Source: JAYYZW01 sp965217605 (lineage in GTDB: Bacteria > Pseudomonadota > Gammaproteobacteria > Ga0077536). Taken from it: a stretch of 64,000 bases of DNA. The stretch is from assembly GCA_965217605.1 (NCBI GenBank), contig CBDCJB010000012.1, forward strand, positions 434,001 to 498,000, in the 5' to 3' direction. Below, one piece after another: positions 28,199-37,934 of this stretch (position 1 is the first letter of the stretch; every line of letters begins with the position of its first letter). The translations under genes and the position numbers were made by a program. The notes under the pieces were generated by a model, which searched no databases, was not told where the DNA came from, and was given only the letters and a program-made list of their open reading frames with translations.

Positions 28199-28492
28199 TC
28201 ACCATCGGCGCCCGTAATAGGGATATCTATACCGGTAAGGCCGGTAATCACGATGACCGAAGTTATACCGGTGACGCCCGAAATAGCGGTGCGGCCGAAA
28301 GTGGTTTCGGTAACCATGCCAATATCCATGACGATAATTGTGGTGGCCATAGCCCAAACTCGGGCCGTGGTGCCCCAGGTTGAACGATACGCCGGCATCA
28401 GCCGGCGCCGAATAAGCAAACGCGCCGAGCGTTACGGTCACCGCGATCGCTGCCGCGGCGCTTGCTTTCAGAATCTTGCACATGTGAGACAT
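28199..28492 (-). CDS. Secreted Gly/His/Tyr/Arg-rich small protein
   Basis: 97 aa from ATG 28492, preceded by GGAGGTACAG. Signal peptide (CKILKASAAAAIAVTVTLGA) cleaved near APADAG. The mature part is low-complexity: LGHHGPSLGYGHHNYRHGYW and further RHRY/YRYRY runs. Such proteins are usually envelope-located and could bind metals through the His residues; no function is established. Confidence 0.75.
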   Translation of the reverse strand: MSHMCKILKASAAAAIAVTVTLGAFAYSAPADAGVSFNLGHHGPSLGYGHHNYRHGYWHGYRNHFRPHRYFGRHRYNFGHRDYRPYRYRYPYYGRRW

Positions 28493-28681
28493 CTGTACCT
28501 CCATCCCCGCATTGCAATACCGCGGGGTCATCAAGTTGATCGTTACTTGTATTCAGACTTGAGGTCCCGCGCCGCGTTCAGCGACGCGCATGACTGTTTA
28601 TCCTCAATTACTGACATTTCGTCTTCGGACGAAACACGAACGGTAAGTCTCTGTCTGAGCTGAGGATGAACGAGGAATGTC

Positions 28682-29606
28682 ATGGACCTACTCAGTGAAA
28701 TTCTGCGATCAATTCGCCTGGAGGGGAGTATCTTCTTCCGGTCAAAACTCACCGCACCTTGGGGTTTTGATCTCCCGTCTGCTCTCGAACCGCGGTTCCA
28801 TATCGTGTTGGAAGGGCACTCGTGGCTCGCTACAGAAACACTGGGCGGTCCCATCCTTCTGGGCGCGGGTGATGCCGTGATACTGCGCGACGGCGAGACG
28901 CATTGGGTCGCCGATAGCCCAGATACGAAACGCGTCGCGAGTTTTGAGGCGAGCGAAGCACATCGCGCCGGTAAACCACTTTTTCAAGGCCCTGCAACCG
29001 ACTGTCGTTTGCTCTGCGGGCGGTTTCATTTCGATAAGGATTTGCGGCATCCACTCGTCGAAACCTTGCCGGATCTAATTCACTTACAGAGTGGCGAGAG
29101 CAACGGTGACGCCTGGGTGAAACGGATGGGTAGCCTCATGGATGAAGAGCTGATCAGGGGCGACCCCGGTGTGGCGATCGTAGTCGACCGGTTGTGTGAA
29201 TTGTTTCTGATTCAGGTGTTACGAAAAATTTCGGCAAGCGATGAACATTCATTCGCATTCGTTCGGGCGTTGGACGATCGCGTTATAGGGCGGGCCTTGG
29301 AAATGAGTCCACGCTCACCCCGAGTCGGCATGGAATGTTGAGAACCTGGCGTCGGAGACAGGACTATCTCGCTCGGCATTCGCAAAACGCTTTCACGCGC
29401 TTACCGGCATGCCGCCGAAAGCGTACCTCACGATGTGGCGCATGCATCAAGAGAAGGCGTTGCTCAAAAACCCCTATAACCTGCTCGGCCCAATTGCGAC
29501 CGCAGTGGGTTATTCATCGGATGTCGCGTTCATCCGCGCCTTTCAGCGGTTCTTCGGCAAGAACCCGAAGCAGATGCGCGAAGCGATCACCACCGAATTA
29601 ACCTGA
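28682..29606 (+). pseudogene. AraC-family regulator, frameshifted
   Basis: The N-terminal cupin_6 domain (LPSALEPRFHIVLEGHSWLA, GAGDAVILRDGETHW) continues to LDDRVIGRALEM. Then an extra A near 29306 shifts the frame, giving a stop at 29341. Without it the text is VHAHPESAWNVENLASETGL leading into the double HTH (RSAFAKRFHALTG, AVGYSSDVAFIRAFQRFFGK). A paralogue of the intact regulator at 18318. A short palindrome TTTCGTC-TTCG-GACGAAA (28619-28636) stands upstream. Confidence 0.87.
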
Positions 29607-29625
29607 AGTAGCAAAGGAATAGCTT

Positions 29626-29796
29626 ATGAAGACATTCTTATACATTCCCCTATTAGTTGGGCTTCTCGGCTGCGCGACGCTTACTCCCAATAATCAAGTT
29701 TTTGCTAAAGACGAGCGCGCCATTCGCGGCTTTGACCTAGTTGCCTATTTCGTCGAGGGCCGGCCGGCGCATGTCCTTGGCTCAACTCGAACGTGA
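29626..29796 (+). pseudogene. Truncated YHS-domain lipoprotein
   Basis: Starts MKTFLYIPLLVGLLGCATLT with a lipobox, then the beginning of a YHS domain (AIRGFDLVAYFVEGRPAHVL) and stops at 29796 after 56 residues. The remainder of the domain is absent. The sequence runs straight into an unrelated gene in another frame, which suggests a deletion joining two genes. Confidence 0.75.
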
Positions 29797-30367
29797 GCTC
29801 GCGTTAGAAAATCGCAGTGAGCGACCCAGGCTCGAACGCGTCGTCAAAATATTGCTCACGCAGCATTATCGGGGCCGAAGCAACGAGGAGATTGCGCACT
29901 ACGCGGAACTCGTCGAGACGGATGCCTTTCGCTGGTTCAGTGAACGGGAATCGGAAGCGTATAGCGCCATGATCACTCTGCGCTTCTCCGCAGCCGAGTC
30001 GGAGGTGCGGGACGTCTTTCGCGAGATCCAGAAGAACGCGCTCGACGTCGCGCAGGTCCAGACCCAAGCAAACATGACACCTGAGGCCGTAGTGCAAAGC
30101 GTTCTCGACGCCTACGGCTTCGAACTCGTATTCAAATACCTCATGTCCAAGAGCAGCGATGGCAGTGTGGCGATAGAAACACGAGGCAAACTGCGATTCC
30201 AAAATGGGCGGCCGCCCAAGGCGCTGGTCACGCCGCGCGCGATCCTCGTAGACCTCGAGCGTTTCGGTATCGACCTCGAACAATTCACCCAAGAGCTCGA
30301 GAACCGGGCGATCGCGGCCGGCATCAGGGATCGACAGCTGCAAATGGACGGTCGCAGGTTTCATTGA
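29771..30367 (+). CDS. Hypothetical protein, possibly 5'-truncated by deletion
   Basis: 198 aa from ATG 29771, without recognised family. Helical and charged: LERELALENRSERPRLERVV, FSERESEAYSAMITLRFSAA, TPEAVVQSVLDAYGFELVFK. It overlaps the truncated YHS gene by 26 bases in another frame, so its original start may be missing. There is no membrane segment. Confidence 0.6.
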   Translation: MSLAQLERELALENRSERPRLERVVKILLTQHYRGRSNEEIAHYAELVETDAFRWFSERESEAYSAMITLRFSAAESEVRDVFREIQKNALDVAQVQTQANMTPEAVVQSVLDAYGFELVFKYLMSKSSDGSVAIETRGKLRFQNGRPPKALVTPRAILVDLERFGIDLEQFTQELENRAIAAGIRDRQLQMDGRRFH

Positions 30368-30453
30368 ACCAATAAATTTTCGAATGCGTTAGGGTGCGAC
30401 CCACTGCATCATTCATAATCACGCAACCGCCGGTTTCGGCGTGGAGTGACAGC

Positions 30454-31818
30454 ATGTTAGCCGATCAACAGGTCAAGTCTCTGGCAAGCCAATTACAGGG
30501 CCGAGTCGCATGCCCGGGCGATCCGGAATATGACGTCGCGAGAACGATTTGGAACGCCATGATCGACAAGCGACCGGCGTTGATCGCGCGTTGCACGACG
30601 CAAGCAGACGTCGCTGCCGCCATCGGTTATGCGCGCGAACACGAATTGCTCGTTTCCATTCGCAGCGGCGGCCACAACGTCGCCGGCAACGCTCTATGCG
30701 ACGGCGGGCTGATGATCGACCTGTCTTTGATGAAAGACGTTCAGATCGATACGGAAACCCGCACGGTTACCGCGCAAGCCGGCTGCACCTTGGGTGATAT
30801 GGATCGCGCGACCGATCGATACGGTCTCGCAGTGCCTTCCGGTATCGTTTCGGAGACGGGCATCGGCGGGCTCACGCTCGGCGGCGGCGTGGGCTGGCTG
30901 GTGCGAAAGTACGGACTCACCTGCGACAATTTGATCGCGGCAGAGGTGGTCACCGCCCACGGCGCCACGGTAACAGCAAGCGCGGAACAAAATGCGGACC
31001 TCTATTGGGGTCTACGGGGCGGCGGCGGCAATTTCGGCGTCGTGACGTCCTTTCAATACCGTGCGCACGACGTGAGCCGCGTGCTTGGCGGGATGGTCGT
31101 TCATCCTCGCGCGGCCGCCCGCGACGTGCTGCGTTTCTTTCGCGATTTCAGCAGGAATGCGCCGCAAGAATTGACGACTTACGCTGCGTGTTTAACCCTT
31201 CCCGACGGTACTGCTGCGGTCGTTGTGATCGTTTGTTATTGCGGGGATCCGGTGACCGGCGAAAAAGTACTCCAGCCCTTGAGAGAATTCGGTTCGCCGT
31301 TGGATGACACGATTACCGATATTCCGCGCCTGGAAATGCAGACCATGTTCGATGACGCTTTTCCGTATGGTAATCAAAACTATTGGAAGTCGTCGTTTAT
31401 CGATGAACTCACCGACGATGCGATAGAGACGCTCATCGAGTATTCCAATCGCATGGCGTCGCCATTGTCCGCCGTCATGTGCGAGTACTACCACAGCGAG
31501 CAATCGAGTCGGCTCGGCAGCGATGACACCGCGTTTTCACACCGCGGGCACCAATACGATGTCGGTATCATCGGACAGTGGACGGACCGACAGGAGAACG
31601 ACAAGCACATGACCTGGGCCCGCGAGGCGTACGATGCGATGCAGCCTTACGCGAACGGCTGTATCTACGCAAACATGATGGGCGGCGATCAGATGACCGA
31701 GACCGAGCAGCTACGCGCAACGTTCGGGGTCAACTACCAGCGCCTTGCGGCACTCAAACATAAATACGACCCGACCAATTTCTTCCGGCTCAATCAGAAC
31801 ATCGATCCGACGCCGTGA
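30454..31818 (+). CDS. FAD-linked oxidase (berberine-bridge-enzyme family)
   Basis: 454 aa from ATG 30454 (GGAG seven bases upstream; an upstream start at 30394 is possible). FAD_binding_4 domain: LVSIRSGGHNVAGNALCDGG, with the His used for covalent flavin attachment, and GGGVGWLVRKYGLTCDNLIA, with the Cys of the second bond. The C-terminal BBE motif is YDPTNFFRLNQNI. Probably a bicovalently flavinylated oxidase of sugars or alcohols. No signal peptide. Confidence 0.9.
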   Translation: MLADQQVKSLASQLQGRVACPGDPEYDVARTIWNAMIDKRPALIARCTTQADVAAAIGYAREHELLVSIRSGGHNVAGNALCDGGLMIDLSLMKDVQIDTETRTVTAQAGCTLGDMDRATDRYGLAVPSGIVSETGIGGLTLGGGVGWLVRKYGLTCDNLIAAEVVTAHGATVTASAEQNADLYWGLRGGGGNFGVVTSFQYRAHDVSRVLGGMVVHPRAAARDVLRFFRDFSRNAPQELTTYAACLTLPDGTAAVVVIVCYCGDPVTGEKVLQPLREFGSPLDDTITDIPRLEMQTMFDDAFPYGNQNYWKSSFIDELTDDAIETLIEYSNRMASPLSAVMCEYYHSEQSSRLGSDDTAFSHRGHQYDVGIIGQWTDRQENDKHMTWAREAYDAMQPYANGCIYANMMGGDQMTETEQLRATFGVNYQRLAALKHKYDPTNFFRLNQNIDPTP

Positions 31819-32042
31819 ATCGCGGCTAAAAATCCGGCTAACCGAACTGCTGATAGCGCGCCTGCGCGCCGCATCGCATGGTCGGAACTTGGCCGTGCGG
31901 GTACGAAATTGCCCGATCTGACCATCACCCAAGGCGCTGATCGATAGCTGCTGGACGCCCTATTCATACATTTCGTGTCAACCATTCGCTGAATCGTGCG
32001 TTATAGCGATCATCACGGACCGTAATGTGAGATCGACAGCGC

Positions 32043-33449
32043 GTGAGCCTGGCTAGAGACCAAAAAACCCTGATCGCCGCGAACCGTTTCGGCTTCGGCG
32101 CGAGACCTGGCGAAAGACAGGCGGCTCGCGACGATCCCGCCGGCTGGCTCCTGTCCCAGATTTCATACGATGCGAAGGTTCCCGCATCGATCGCACAGCT
32201 ACCGGGATCGCAAGCGCTGCTCGCAGATTTTCATACGCGCATGAAAGACCGCAGAAGCTTTAAACGAGAGGCATCGGCCGAAGTTGTCGCCGGTGTAAAG
32301 AAAGGCATCAGGGAAATCGCCATACCGGCGTATTTGGATCAGGTCGAAGCACGGGTGCACGCGGCCGTCTATTCGGACGCCTCCTTCCGAGAGCGGCTGA
32401 TCCATTTTTGGGCCAATCACTTCGCCGTTTCTGCGGACAAACCGCCGACCATCGGCATTGCAGGCACGCTCGAATTCGAAGCCATCCGCCCCCACATCAA
32501 CGATTATTTCGTCGACATGCTCATCGCGGTGGAACGATATCCGGCGATGATCACCTATCTGGACAACCAGCGATCGGTCGGGCCCAGCTCCAACATAGCA
32601 AGCCGCGTACGGTTCTTCAGAAAGGGCTTCACCGTTGGCATCAACGAGAACCTCGCGCGCGAGATCCTCGAATTGCACACGCTGGGTGTGTACACGGGCT
32701 ATTCACAGGAAGACGTCATAGCACTGGCTCACGTCCTGACGGGTTGGTCGCTGGGTGGAGGACCCGGACCCTTCGCCCAGGGTGAACCCGGGGCATTTAC
32801 GTTTCGCGACGACATACACGAGCCGGGTGACAAGCTTATTCTGGGTACCCTTTATCGCGAGGACGGTGAGGCCGAAGGTCTGGCTGTGCTTCACGATCTG
32901 GCGCTGCACCCGAATACCGCACGGCACGTGAGCCTCAAACTCGCGCGTCACTTTATCGCCGACGAGCCGCCCGCACGCACCGTCGATCACATGACGAACA
33001 CCTACCTCGACACCGGCGGACATCTCCCCTCGGTCTACACGACGATGATCGAAGATCCGGCGGCCTGGTCCGAGCCGGCGGGCAAGTTCAAGACGCCCAA
33101 CGACTACCTGCTGTCCGCATTTCGCGCGCTGGAATTCGTGCCTAGAGACCAGCGCATTCTCATCGGCTCATTCGAACAACTCGGGCAGCGTCCATGGGCG
33201 CCGGGCTCCCCGGCCGGTTGGCCCGAACAAGCCGATAATTGGAACGGTGCGGATGCATTGATGAAACGCATTGAATGGGCCGACGCGGTCGCGCATCGCG
33301 TAGACGATGCAAGCGAACCCATGGACCTCGCCGAGGAATTGCTGGCGCCGGGCCTGGACGATCACACCCGGCTCGCCGTTGCGCGCGCCGAATCAGCCCG
33401 GCAGGGCCTTACGCTGTTGCTCGCAAGCCCGGAATTTCATTGGCGGTAA
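32043..33449 (+). CDS. DUF1800 family protein
   Basis: 468 aa with DUF1800 landmarks: ANRFGFGARPGERQAA, LIHFWANHFAVSADKP, NENLAREILELHTLGVYTGY, and a C-terminal TPNDYLLSAFRALEF-type segment. Proteins of this family are nearly always next to a DUF1501 protein, as here; their role is unknown, and export of the partner is assumed. GTG start. Six bases separate it from the DUF1501 start. Confidence 0.9.
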   Translation: MSLARDQKTLIAANRFGFGARPGERQAARDDPAGWLLSQISYDAKVPASIAQLPGSQALLADFHTRMKDRRSFKREASAEVVAGVKKGIREIAIPAYLDQVEARVHAAVYSDASFRERLIHFWANHFAVSADKPPTIGIAGTLEFEAIRPHINDYFVDMLIAVERYPAMITYLDNQRSVGPSSNIASRVRFFRKGFTVGINENLAREILELHTLGVYTGYSQEDVIALAHVLTGWSLGGGPGPFAQGEPGAFTFRDDIHEPGDKLILGTLYREDGEAEGLAVLHDLALHPNTARHVSLKLARHFIADEPPARTVDHMTNTYLDTGGHLPSVYTTMIEDPAAWSEPAGKFKTPNDYLLSAFRALEFVPRDQRILIGSFEQLGQRPWAPGSPAGWPEQADNWNGADALMKRIEWADAVAHRVDDASEPMDLAEELLAPGLDDHTRLAVARAESARQGLTLLLASPEFHWR

Positions 33450-33454
33450 GCGCG

Positions 33455-34609
33455 ATGAAACGACGTGAATTACTCAAACTCTTCGGTGCCGGTGCCGGCC
33501 TCTGGGTCATCGGCGCACCTGCGGTGACGACGACCCGCCGTCGGCCGGCGCGTCTGGTCCTCCTCAACCTGCGCGGTGGCGTGGATGGGCTCGCCATCGC
33601 CCCTCCCTACGGTGAACCGAGCTATGCAACCCACCGCGCGGCGTTGAGCCTGGGCGCACCGGGCGTCGATCAGGGCGTGCTGAAACTCGACGGCCTGTTC
33701 GGCCTGCATCCACGCCTTGCGAATCTGCACGGCTTTTACGAACGCGGCGAAGCCCTGTTCTTTCATGCCGTAGCCACCCCCTATCGCGACCGATCCCATT
33801 TCGATGCGCAAAAGGTGCTGGAGAATGGCACGTCCGGGCCCAGTGAATTGAGTGGCTGGCTGAATCGCACGATCGATTCGCACCCGGAATTGACAGCGCT
33901 TGCGATCGGCTCGAACGTACCTTTGATCGCGCGCGGCACGGCGCCCGTTCAAACCTGGTCACCGTCGCTAATGCCGGAAATCGACGACGATACCCTGCGT
34001 CGCGTCCGAGACCTCTATGCGCGCGATCCTTTCTTCGCCCAGCGCCTGGCCGAGGCGCTCGACGCGCCCGGCGGCGGATCGGGGCGCCGACACCGGCGAA
34101 ACCGTGGCCAAATCAACCATCTGCTCGATCCGGCCATTGAGTTTCTGCGCGCCCCCGACGGACCGGATATCGTGATGCTCGATTGGGGCGGGTGGGACAC
34201 GCACGCGAATCAGGGCGGCACGACCGGCGCGCTCGCCAACAAGCTCGCGCAACTCGACCGTGGATTGGAACGGCTCGCGACCGGTCTCGGTGAGCGCTGG
34301 CGCGACACGGCGATCATCGTATTCACGGAGTTCGGGCGCACCGTGCGCGCCAACGGCACGCGCGGAACCGATCACGGCACCGGTGCACTGGCGTTCGCCA
34401 TCGGCGGCGCTATCAAGGGGGGGCGCATGGTCAGCGATTGGCCGGGGCTCAAGCCCGCTGACCTGCTCCAGAATCGCGATCTCAAACCAACCCGCGACGT
34501 ACGCGAATTATTCGCCGCCGCCTTGGTCCAGCACATGGGCGTCGCCGACGACCTGCTCGGCCGCCACATCTTCCCCGGCGAACGCCTGGCGCCCTTCGAC
34601 CTCGCCTGA
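33455..34609 (+). CDS. DUF1501 family protein with twin-arginine-like leader
   Basis: 384 aa from ATG 33455. Leader MKRRELLKLFGAGAGLWVIG resembles a Tat signal. The domain shows LVLLNLRGGVDGLAIAPPYG, HFDAQKVLENGTSG, VMLDWGGWDTHANQGG and the alkaline-phosphatase-like VFTEFGRTVRANGTRGTDHG. Member of the sulfatase/phosphatase-like superfamily, function unknown. Translationally close to the DUF1800 gene. Confidence 0.9.
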   Translation: MKRRELLKLFGAGAGLWVIGAPAVTTTRRRPARLVLLNLRGGVDGLAIAPPYGEPSYATHRAALSLGAPGVDQGVLKLDGLFGLHPRLANLHGFYERGEALFFHAVATPYRDRSHFDAQKVLENGTSGPSELSGWLNRTIDSHPELTALAIGSNVPLIARGTAPVQTWSPSLMPEIDDDTLRRVRDLYARDPFFAQRLAEALDAPGGGSGRRHRRNRGQINHLLDPAIEFLRAPDGPDIVMLDWGGWDTHANQGGTTGALANKLAQLDRGLERLATGLGERWRDTAIIVFTEFGRTVRANGTRGTDHGTGALAFAIGGAIKGGRMVSDWPGLKPADLLQNRDLKPTRDVRELFAAALVQHMGVADDLLGRHIFPGERLAPFDLA

Positions 34610-34863
34610 CGGCAGCCCACCTGCCGCAGTACATGCTGCAGCGCACCGAATACCGGTTCCAGCCCCACCGACCGCGGTATTAATACAGATTTCAGGGTTA
34701 AAAAGGCGGTCTCGACACCGGCCAAGCTGAGCGCTGCGTCACAACTGCAGCCGTTTCCGGGTGACCGAGTTCACAGCTAGGCTCGGGCCCGCTCGGGGTC
34801 CGCTTTATTCCGCGCGCCTATGGCCGATACTAGTTCCAGACACAAAATTTAACACCCCAGCCC

Positions 34864-37353
34864 ATGCAAACAGCCACCGTCACGCCCATTAAACCGACCA
34901 AGTCGAACGAGCTCATCACCGATTGTCGCAAGCTCGCTCGGGAACGGTTGCCCCAATCGTTGAGCTTCGTGCTGAACCAGGTCGATGACGCGTTGTTCGA
35001 TCTGGCCAATACCGCCGACAACTCCAACCGCCAGAATCTGTTTTTCGATGCGATGCGTGAATTGCGCCTCAAACGCTCGGAATTCGAAGCGTCGTTCCTG
35101 GAGAGCTTCGATACGAACTTCGAAGACAGTATGGACCTGAACCAAGCGAAGCGCAGAGAACAATCCGCGTTCGACTCCCCCGGCGAACTCTCCCTGATCG
35201 CGGCCGACGACGTCGAGCAAGCGCTCGCGGTGACGAACTTCGCGGACAGCATCCGGTCACGTTTTCGTGAGGAGCTTTTTGCCTTGGATCGACGCATCGG
35301 CGTCTTGCTGCGTGCGCCGGAGCTCGAAGACGACGACAACCCGTTGGGGCCGCATGCCATCGGTGATGCACTGCGCCACGCTTGCGAGACGCTCGAGTCG
35401 GACATCGAGATCAAACTGACGCTGTTCAAGCTGTTCGACAAGTTCGCGAGCCAGGCGATCAATCAGCTTTACCACGATCTCAACGAGCATCTCGTGAAAG
35501 CCGACGTACTGCCCACGATCACCGCACAGGCGCCGCAGCAGAAGAGCGGTACCCGCAAGACGCGCGTGATTATCGAGAGCGAACAGGACAGCGTCGAAGC
35601 CGCCGGCGAGAACGTGTTCTCGACGTTGCAACAATTGATGACGGGCCAGCCCGGCCCCGCAGGTGGGCCTATGGCGCCGGGCTCGGGCGGCATCGGTTTG
35701 CCCGCTGGACCGGGGGGCGTGTCTATCCGCCATACTGGCGCTGCCGGCCCCGCGACGGGCGGCGTACCCACTGGCGCGGGCCAGGCCATCGGTGCTGGGG
35801 TTGGCGCTGGCGGCCCGGGCCATCCAGGCGGCACTGGCTTTGCCCCTGCCGGTGCGGGATCCACCGCAAGCGGCGGGGCAGCGATGGGCTCTGCGCCATT
35901 GGTGCAAACCCTGACGGTGCTACAGCGCGCCGATAGCAGCGCGGGTGGTGAAACCATTTGGAATGCCGTCGACCAGGGACAGGTCGCGGCCGGCAATGTC
36001 AATGTACTGCATGCTCTACGCGAAAGCGGAGCGATCGCCGAGATGGGTCCGAACGAAGGCCTGACGCTGGATATCGTATCCCTGCTGTTCGACTACGTGC
36101 TCGACGATCCGGCGATACCCGATGCCTTGAAGGCGCTGATCGGACGCTTGCAAATCCCGGTCCTCAAGGTCGCGATCCTCGATAAGGACGTCTTTTCCAA
36201 GAAGTCCCATCCTGCGCGCCGCCTGCTCGACGAGCTCGCACGCGCTTCGATCGGTTGGAGTGAAGGCTTACGCCAGCAGGATGCGCTTTACGACAAAGTC
36301 AAAGGCGTCGTGCGGCGCATCGTTACCGATTTCGACGATGACGTGGCCCTGTTCGAAGAAGTGCTCGGTGAATTTCTCGCCTTCCTCGAGGACGAAAGCG
36401 CGCTTGCTGAAGAACGCGTAGAAAAATCGACGCAATCCCTGAATACCAAGGAACGTATCGTTCAGGCCAAGATGGAGGTCGACGACGAGCTCAACGCGCG
36501 ACTCGCCGACTACGAGGTGCGAGAATTCATCAAAAATTTCGTCCTCGATTATTGGCGCCAGTTAATGATCATCACGTTGATCGAATCAGGTCAAAACTCC
36601 GAAGCGTGGAAAGTGCAGATGCAGGTCGTCGACGATCTGTTGTGGTCCGTCCAACCGAAGGCCACGCCGGTTGAGCGCAAAGCGCTGACCGCTCGCCTGC
36701 CCCGGCTCGTAAAAGGCATCAAGAGCGGCATGCAAATGTTGGAAATGGACCCGGTAGATTGCTCCAAGTTCTTGAGCATGCTGGCGAGTGTCCATGTCGT
36801 CTCGATCAAGAACATCGAAGAGACGTCCATCGCCGAGCGCAAGCTCATCGAAGCTGAAGAAAGGCTCGTGGCCGAACGCGCCGAAGCGGAAGCCCAGGGC
36901 GTTCTCGATCCCGCCAGCGAGGAGTTCATCAAAAAGGGCCTGGAGCGGATCTTCGAAAATCAAAATGTCGAAGACATGGAGCTGGATATCGACTTCTCGC
37001 TGTTCGAACAAGGCGATGAGAGCGAGGCGGACTTGGACCCCGAAACCGCCGACGCTGGCCTCATGGAGTTCATCGAACTCGTGACGACGCTCGATCTGGG
37101 CGATTGGGTCGAGTTTGAAAGCGATGACGGCACGACCACGCGGGCCCGCTTCACGTGGATCAGCCCGAATTCGGGGCATTACCTGTTCACCACGCGCGAG
37201 GGTAAAAAGGCGATCGATACGACGATGCAAGACCTCGCCGTGGAATTACAGAAAGGGCGGGCGAGCATCATCAAGTCCGCTCCCGATCCCCTCTTCGATC
37301 GCGCGCTCGGTGACTTGATCGACAAGCTCGAAGCCGGCGAGCCCCTGACCTAG
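34864..37353 (+). CDS. DUF1631 family protein (PilZ-type regulator-like)
   Basis: 829 aa, mainly helical. N-terminal DUF1631 features FFDAMRELRLKRSEFEASFL and LDRRIGVLLRAPELEDDDNP. A Gly/Pro/Ala-rich linker without structure occupies about 260-350. The middle DUF1631 part includes VLHALRESGAIAEMGPNEGL and DYWRQLMIITLIESGQNSEA. The C-terminal beta part (VTTLDLGDWVEFESDDGTTT, RFTWISPNSGHYLFTTREGK) resembles PilZ. Sometimes misnamed thymidine phosphorylase. Stands alone. Confidence 0.88.
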   Translation: MQTATVTPIKPTKSNELITDCRKLARERLPQSLSFVLNQVDDALFDLANTADNSNRQNLFFDAMRELRLKRSEFEASFLESFDTNFEDSMDLNQAKRREQSAFDSPGELSLIAADDVEQALAVTNFADSIRSRFREELFALDRRIGVLLRAPELEDDDNPLGPHAIGDALRHACETLESDIEIKLTLFKLFDKFASQAINQLYHDLNEHLVKADVLPTITAQAPQQKSGTRKTRVIIESEQDSVEAAGENVFSTLQQLMTGQPGPAGGPMAPGSGGIGLPAGPGGVSIRHTGAAGPATGGVPTGAGQAIGAGVGAGGPGHPGGTGFAPAGAGSTASGGAAMGSAPLVQTLTVLQRADSSAGGETIWNAVDQGQVAAGNVNVLHALRESGAIAEMGPNEGLTLDIVSLLFDYVLDDPAIPDALKALIGRLQIPVLKVAILDKDVFSKKSHPARRLLDELARASIGWSEGLRQQDALYDKVKGVVRRIVTDFDDDVALFEEVLGEFLAFLEDESALAEERVEKSTQSLNTKERIVQAKMEVDDELNARLADYEVREFIKNFVLDYWRQLMIITLIESGQNSEAWKVQMQVVDDLLWSVQPKATPVERKALTARLPRLVKGIKSGMQMLEMDPVDCSKFLSMLASVHVVSIKNIEETSIAERKLIEAEERLVAERAEAEAQGVLDPASEEFIKKGLERIFENQNVEDMELDIDFSLFEQGDESEADLDPETADAGLMEFIELVTTLDLGDWVEFESDDGTTTRARFTWISPNSGHYLFTTREGKKAIDTTMQDLAVELQKGRASIIKSAPDPLFDRALGDLIDKLEAGEPLT

Positions 37354-37406
37354 ATCGTACAGCGACGGCCGCGCCTGGGGCGCAAACCGTCGCTTCCGGG
37401 CGTCGC

Positions 37407-37934
37407 TCAGTTCAGACCCGACAGCGCCAGGGTCGCCTCTCGCTCCTGCCACCCGCCGGCGTCGTCCGGAATGATTTCAGTCAGCGCGATATGGGTTTCG
37501 GTCACGTCGCGAACTTTGCCGTAATTGCGACCCAGGTAGTTGCCTACGGCAATCCGATGTACCAGGCCATCGGGATCGCGAATCAGACCCCATTCATGCT
37601 CGTCTTGAGCCATCATGCCGACCATGCGCAGCGAATCGAGCGAGAATCGTTCCAACTCTTCCTCCGGATGGCGCCCCGGACGCGGCGTATGGGGCGGTAT
37701 TACAGGGGCGGTGAAAAACGGCTCGAAGGGATCTTTCCAACTCGCAATGTTGGGCCTAAACGGTTCGACGTGTGGAAAGTACGGGAGTGGCGCGGGTGGC
37801 GGCACGTCCTGGACCTTTACTTCCTCCACGTAAGTCACCAGATCGTCCATTGAACCGCCGGTACAGCCGGTTGAGATCGCGAGTATTAGCACTGCGCTCA
37901 CGCGCGAGAAAACGTATCGAATGCGTTCATTCAT
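37407..37934 (-). CDS. pilP: Type IV pilus assembly lipoprotein PilP
   Basis: From ATG 37934, 175 aa: signal peptide and lipobox ILAISTGCTGG, then DDLVTYVEEVKVQDVPP, SWKDPFEPF, the conserved LERFSLDSLRMVGMMAQD, HRIAVGNYLGRNYGKV and IPDDAGGWQEREATLALSG, the full PilP beta-domain pattern. PilP links PilN/PilO to the secretin PilQ. It normally lies in pilMNOPQ; here it is isolated between DUF1631 and DUF1329 genes, so the other pilus genes are elsewhere or this is a duplicate. Confidence 0.9.
   Translation of the reverse strand: MNERIRYVFSRVSAVLILAISTGCTGGSMDDLVTYVEEVKVQDVPPPAPLPYFPHVEPFRPNIASWKDPFEPFFTAPVIPPHTPRPGRHPEEELERFSLDSLRMVGMMAQDEHEWGLIRDPDGLVHRIAVGNYLGRNYGKVRDVTETHIALTEIIPDDAGGWQEREATLALSGLN

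Noticed and set aside
34610..34863. Gene or RNA in the DUF1501-DUF1631 spacer
   Set aside because: Only short frames without start signals or conserved motifs; nothing can be supported.
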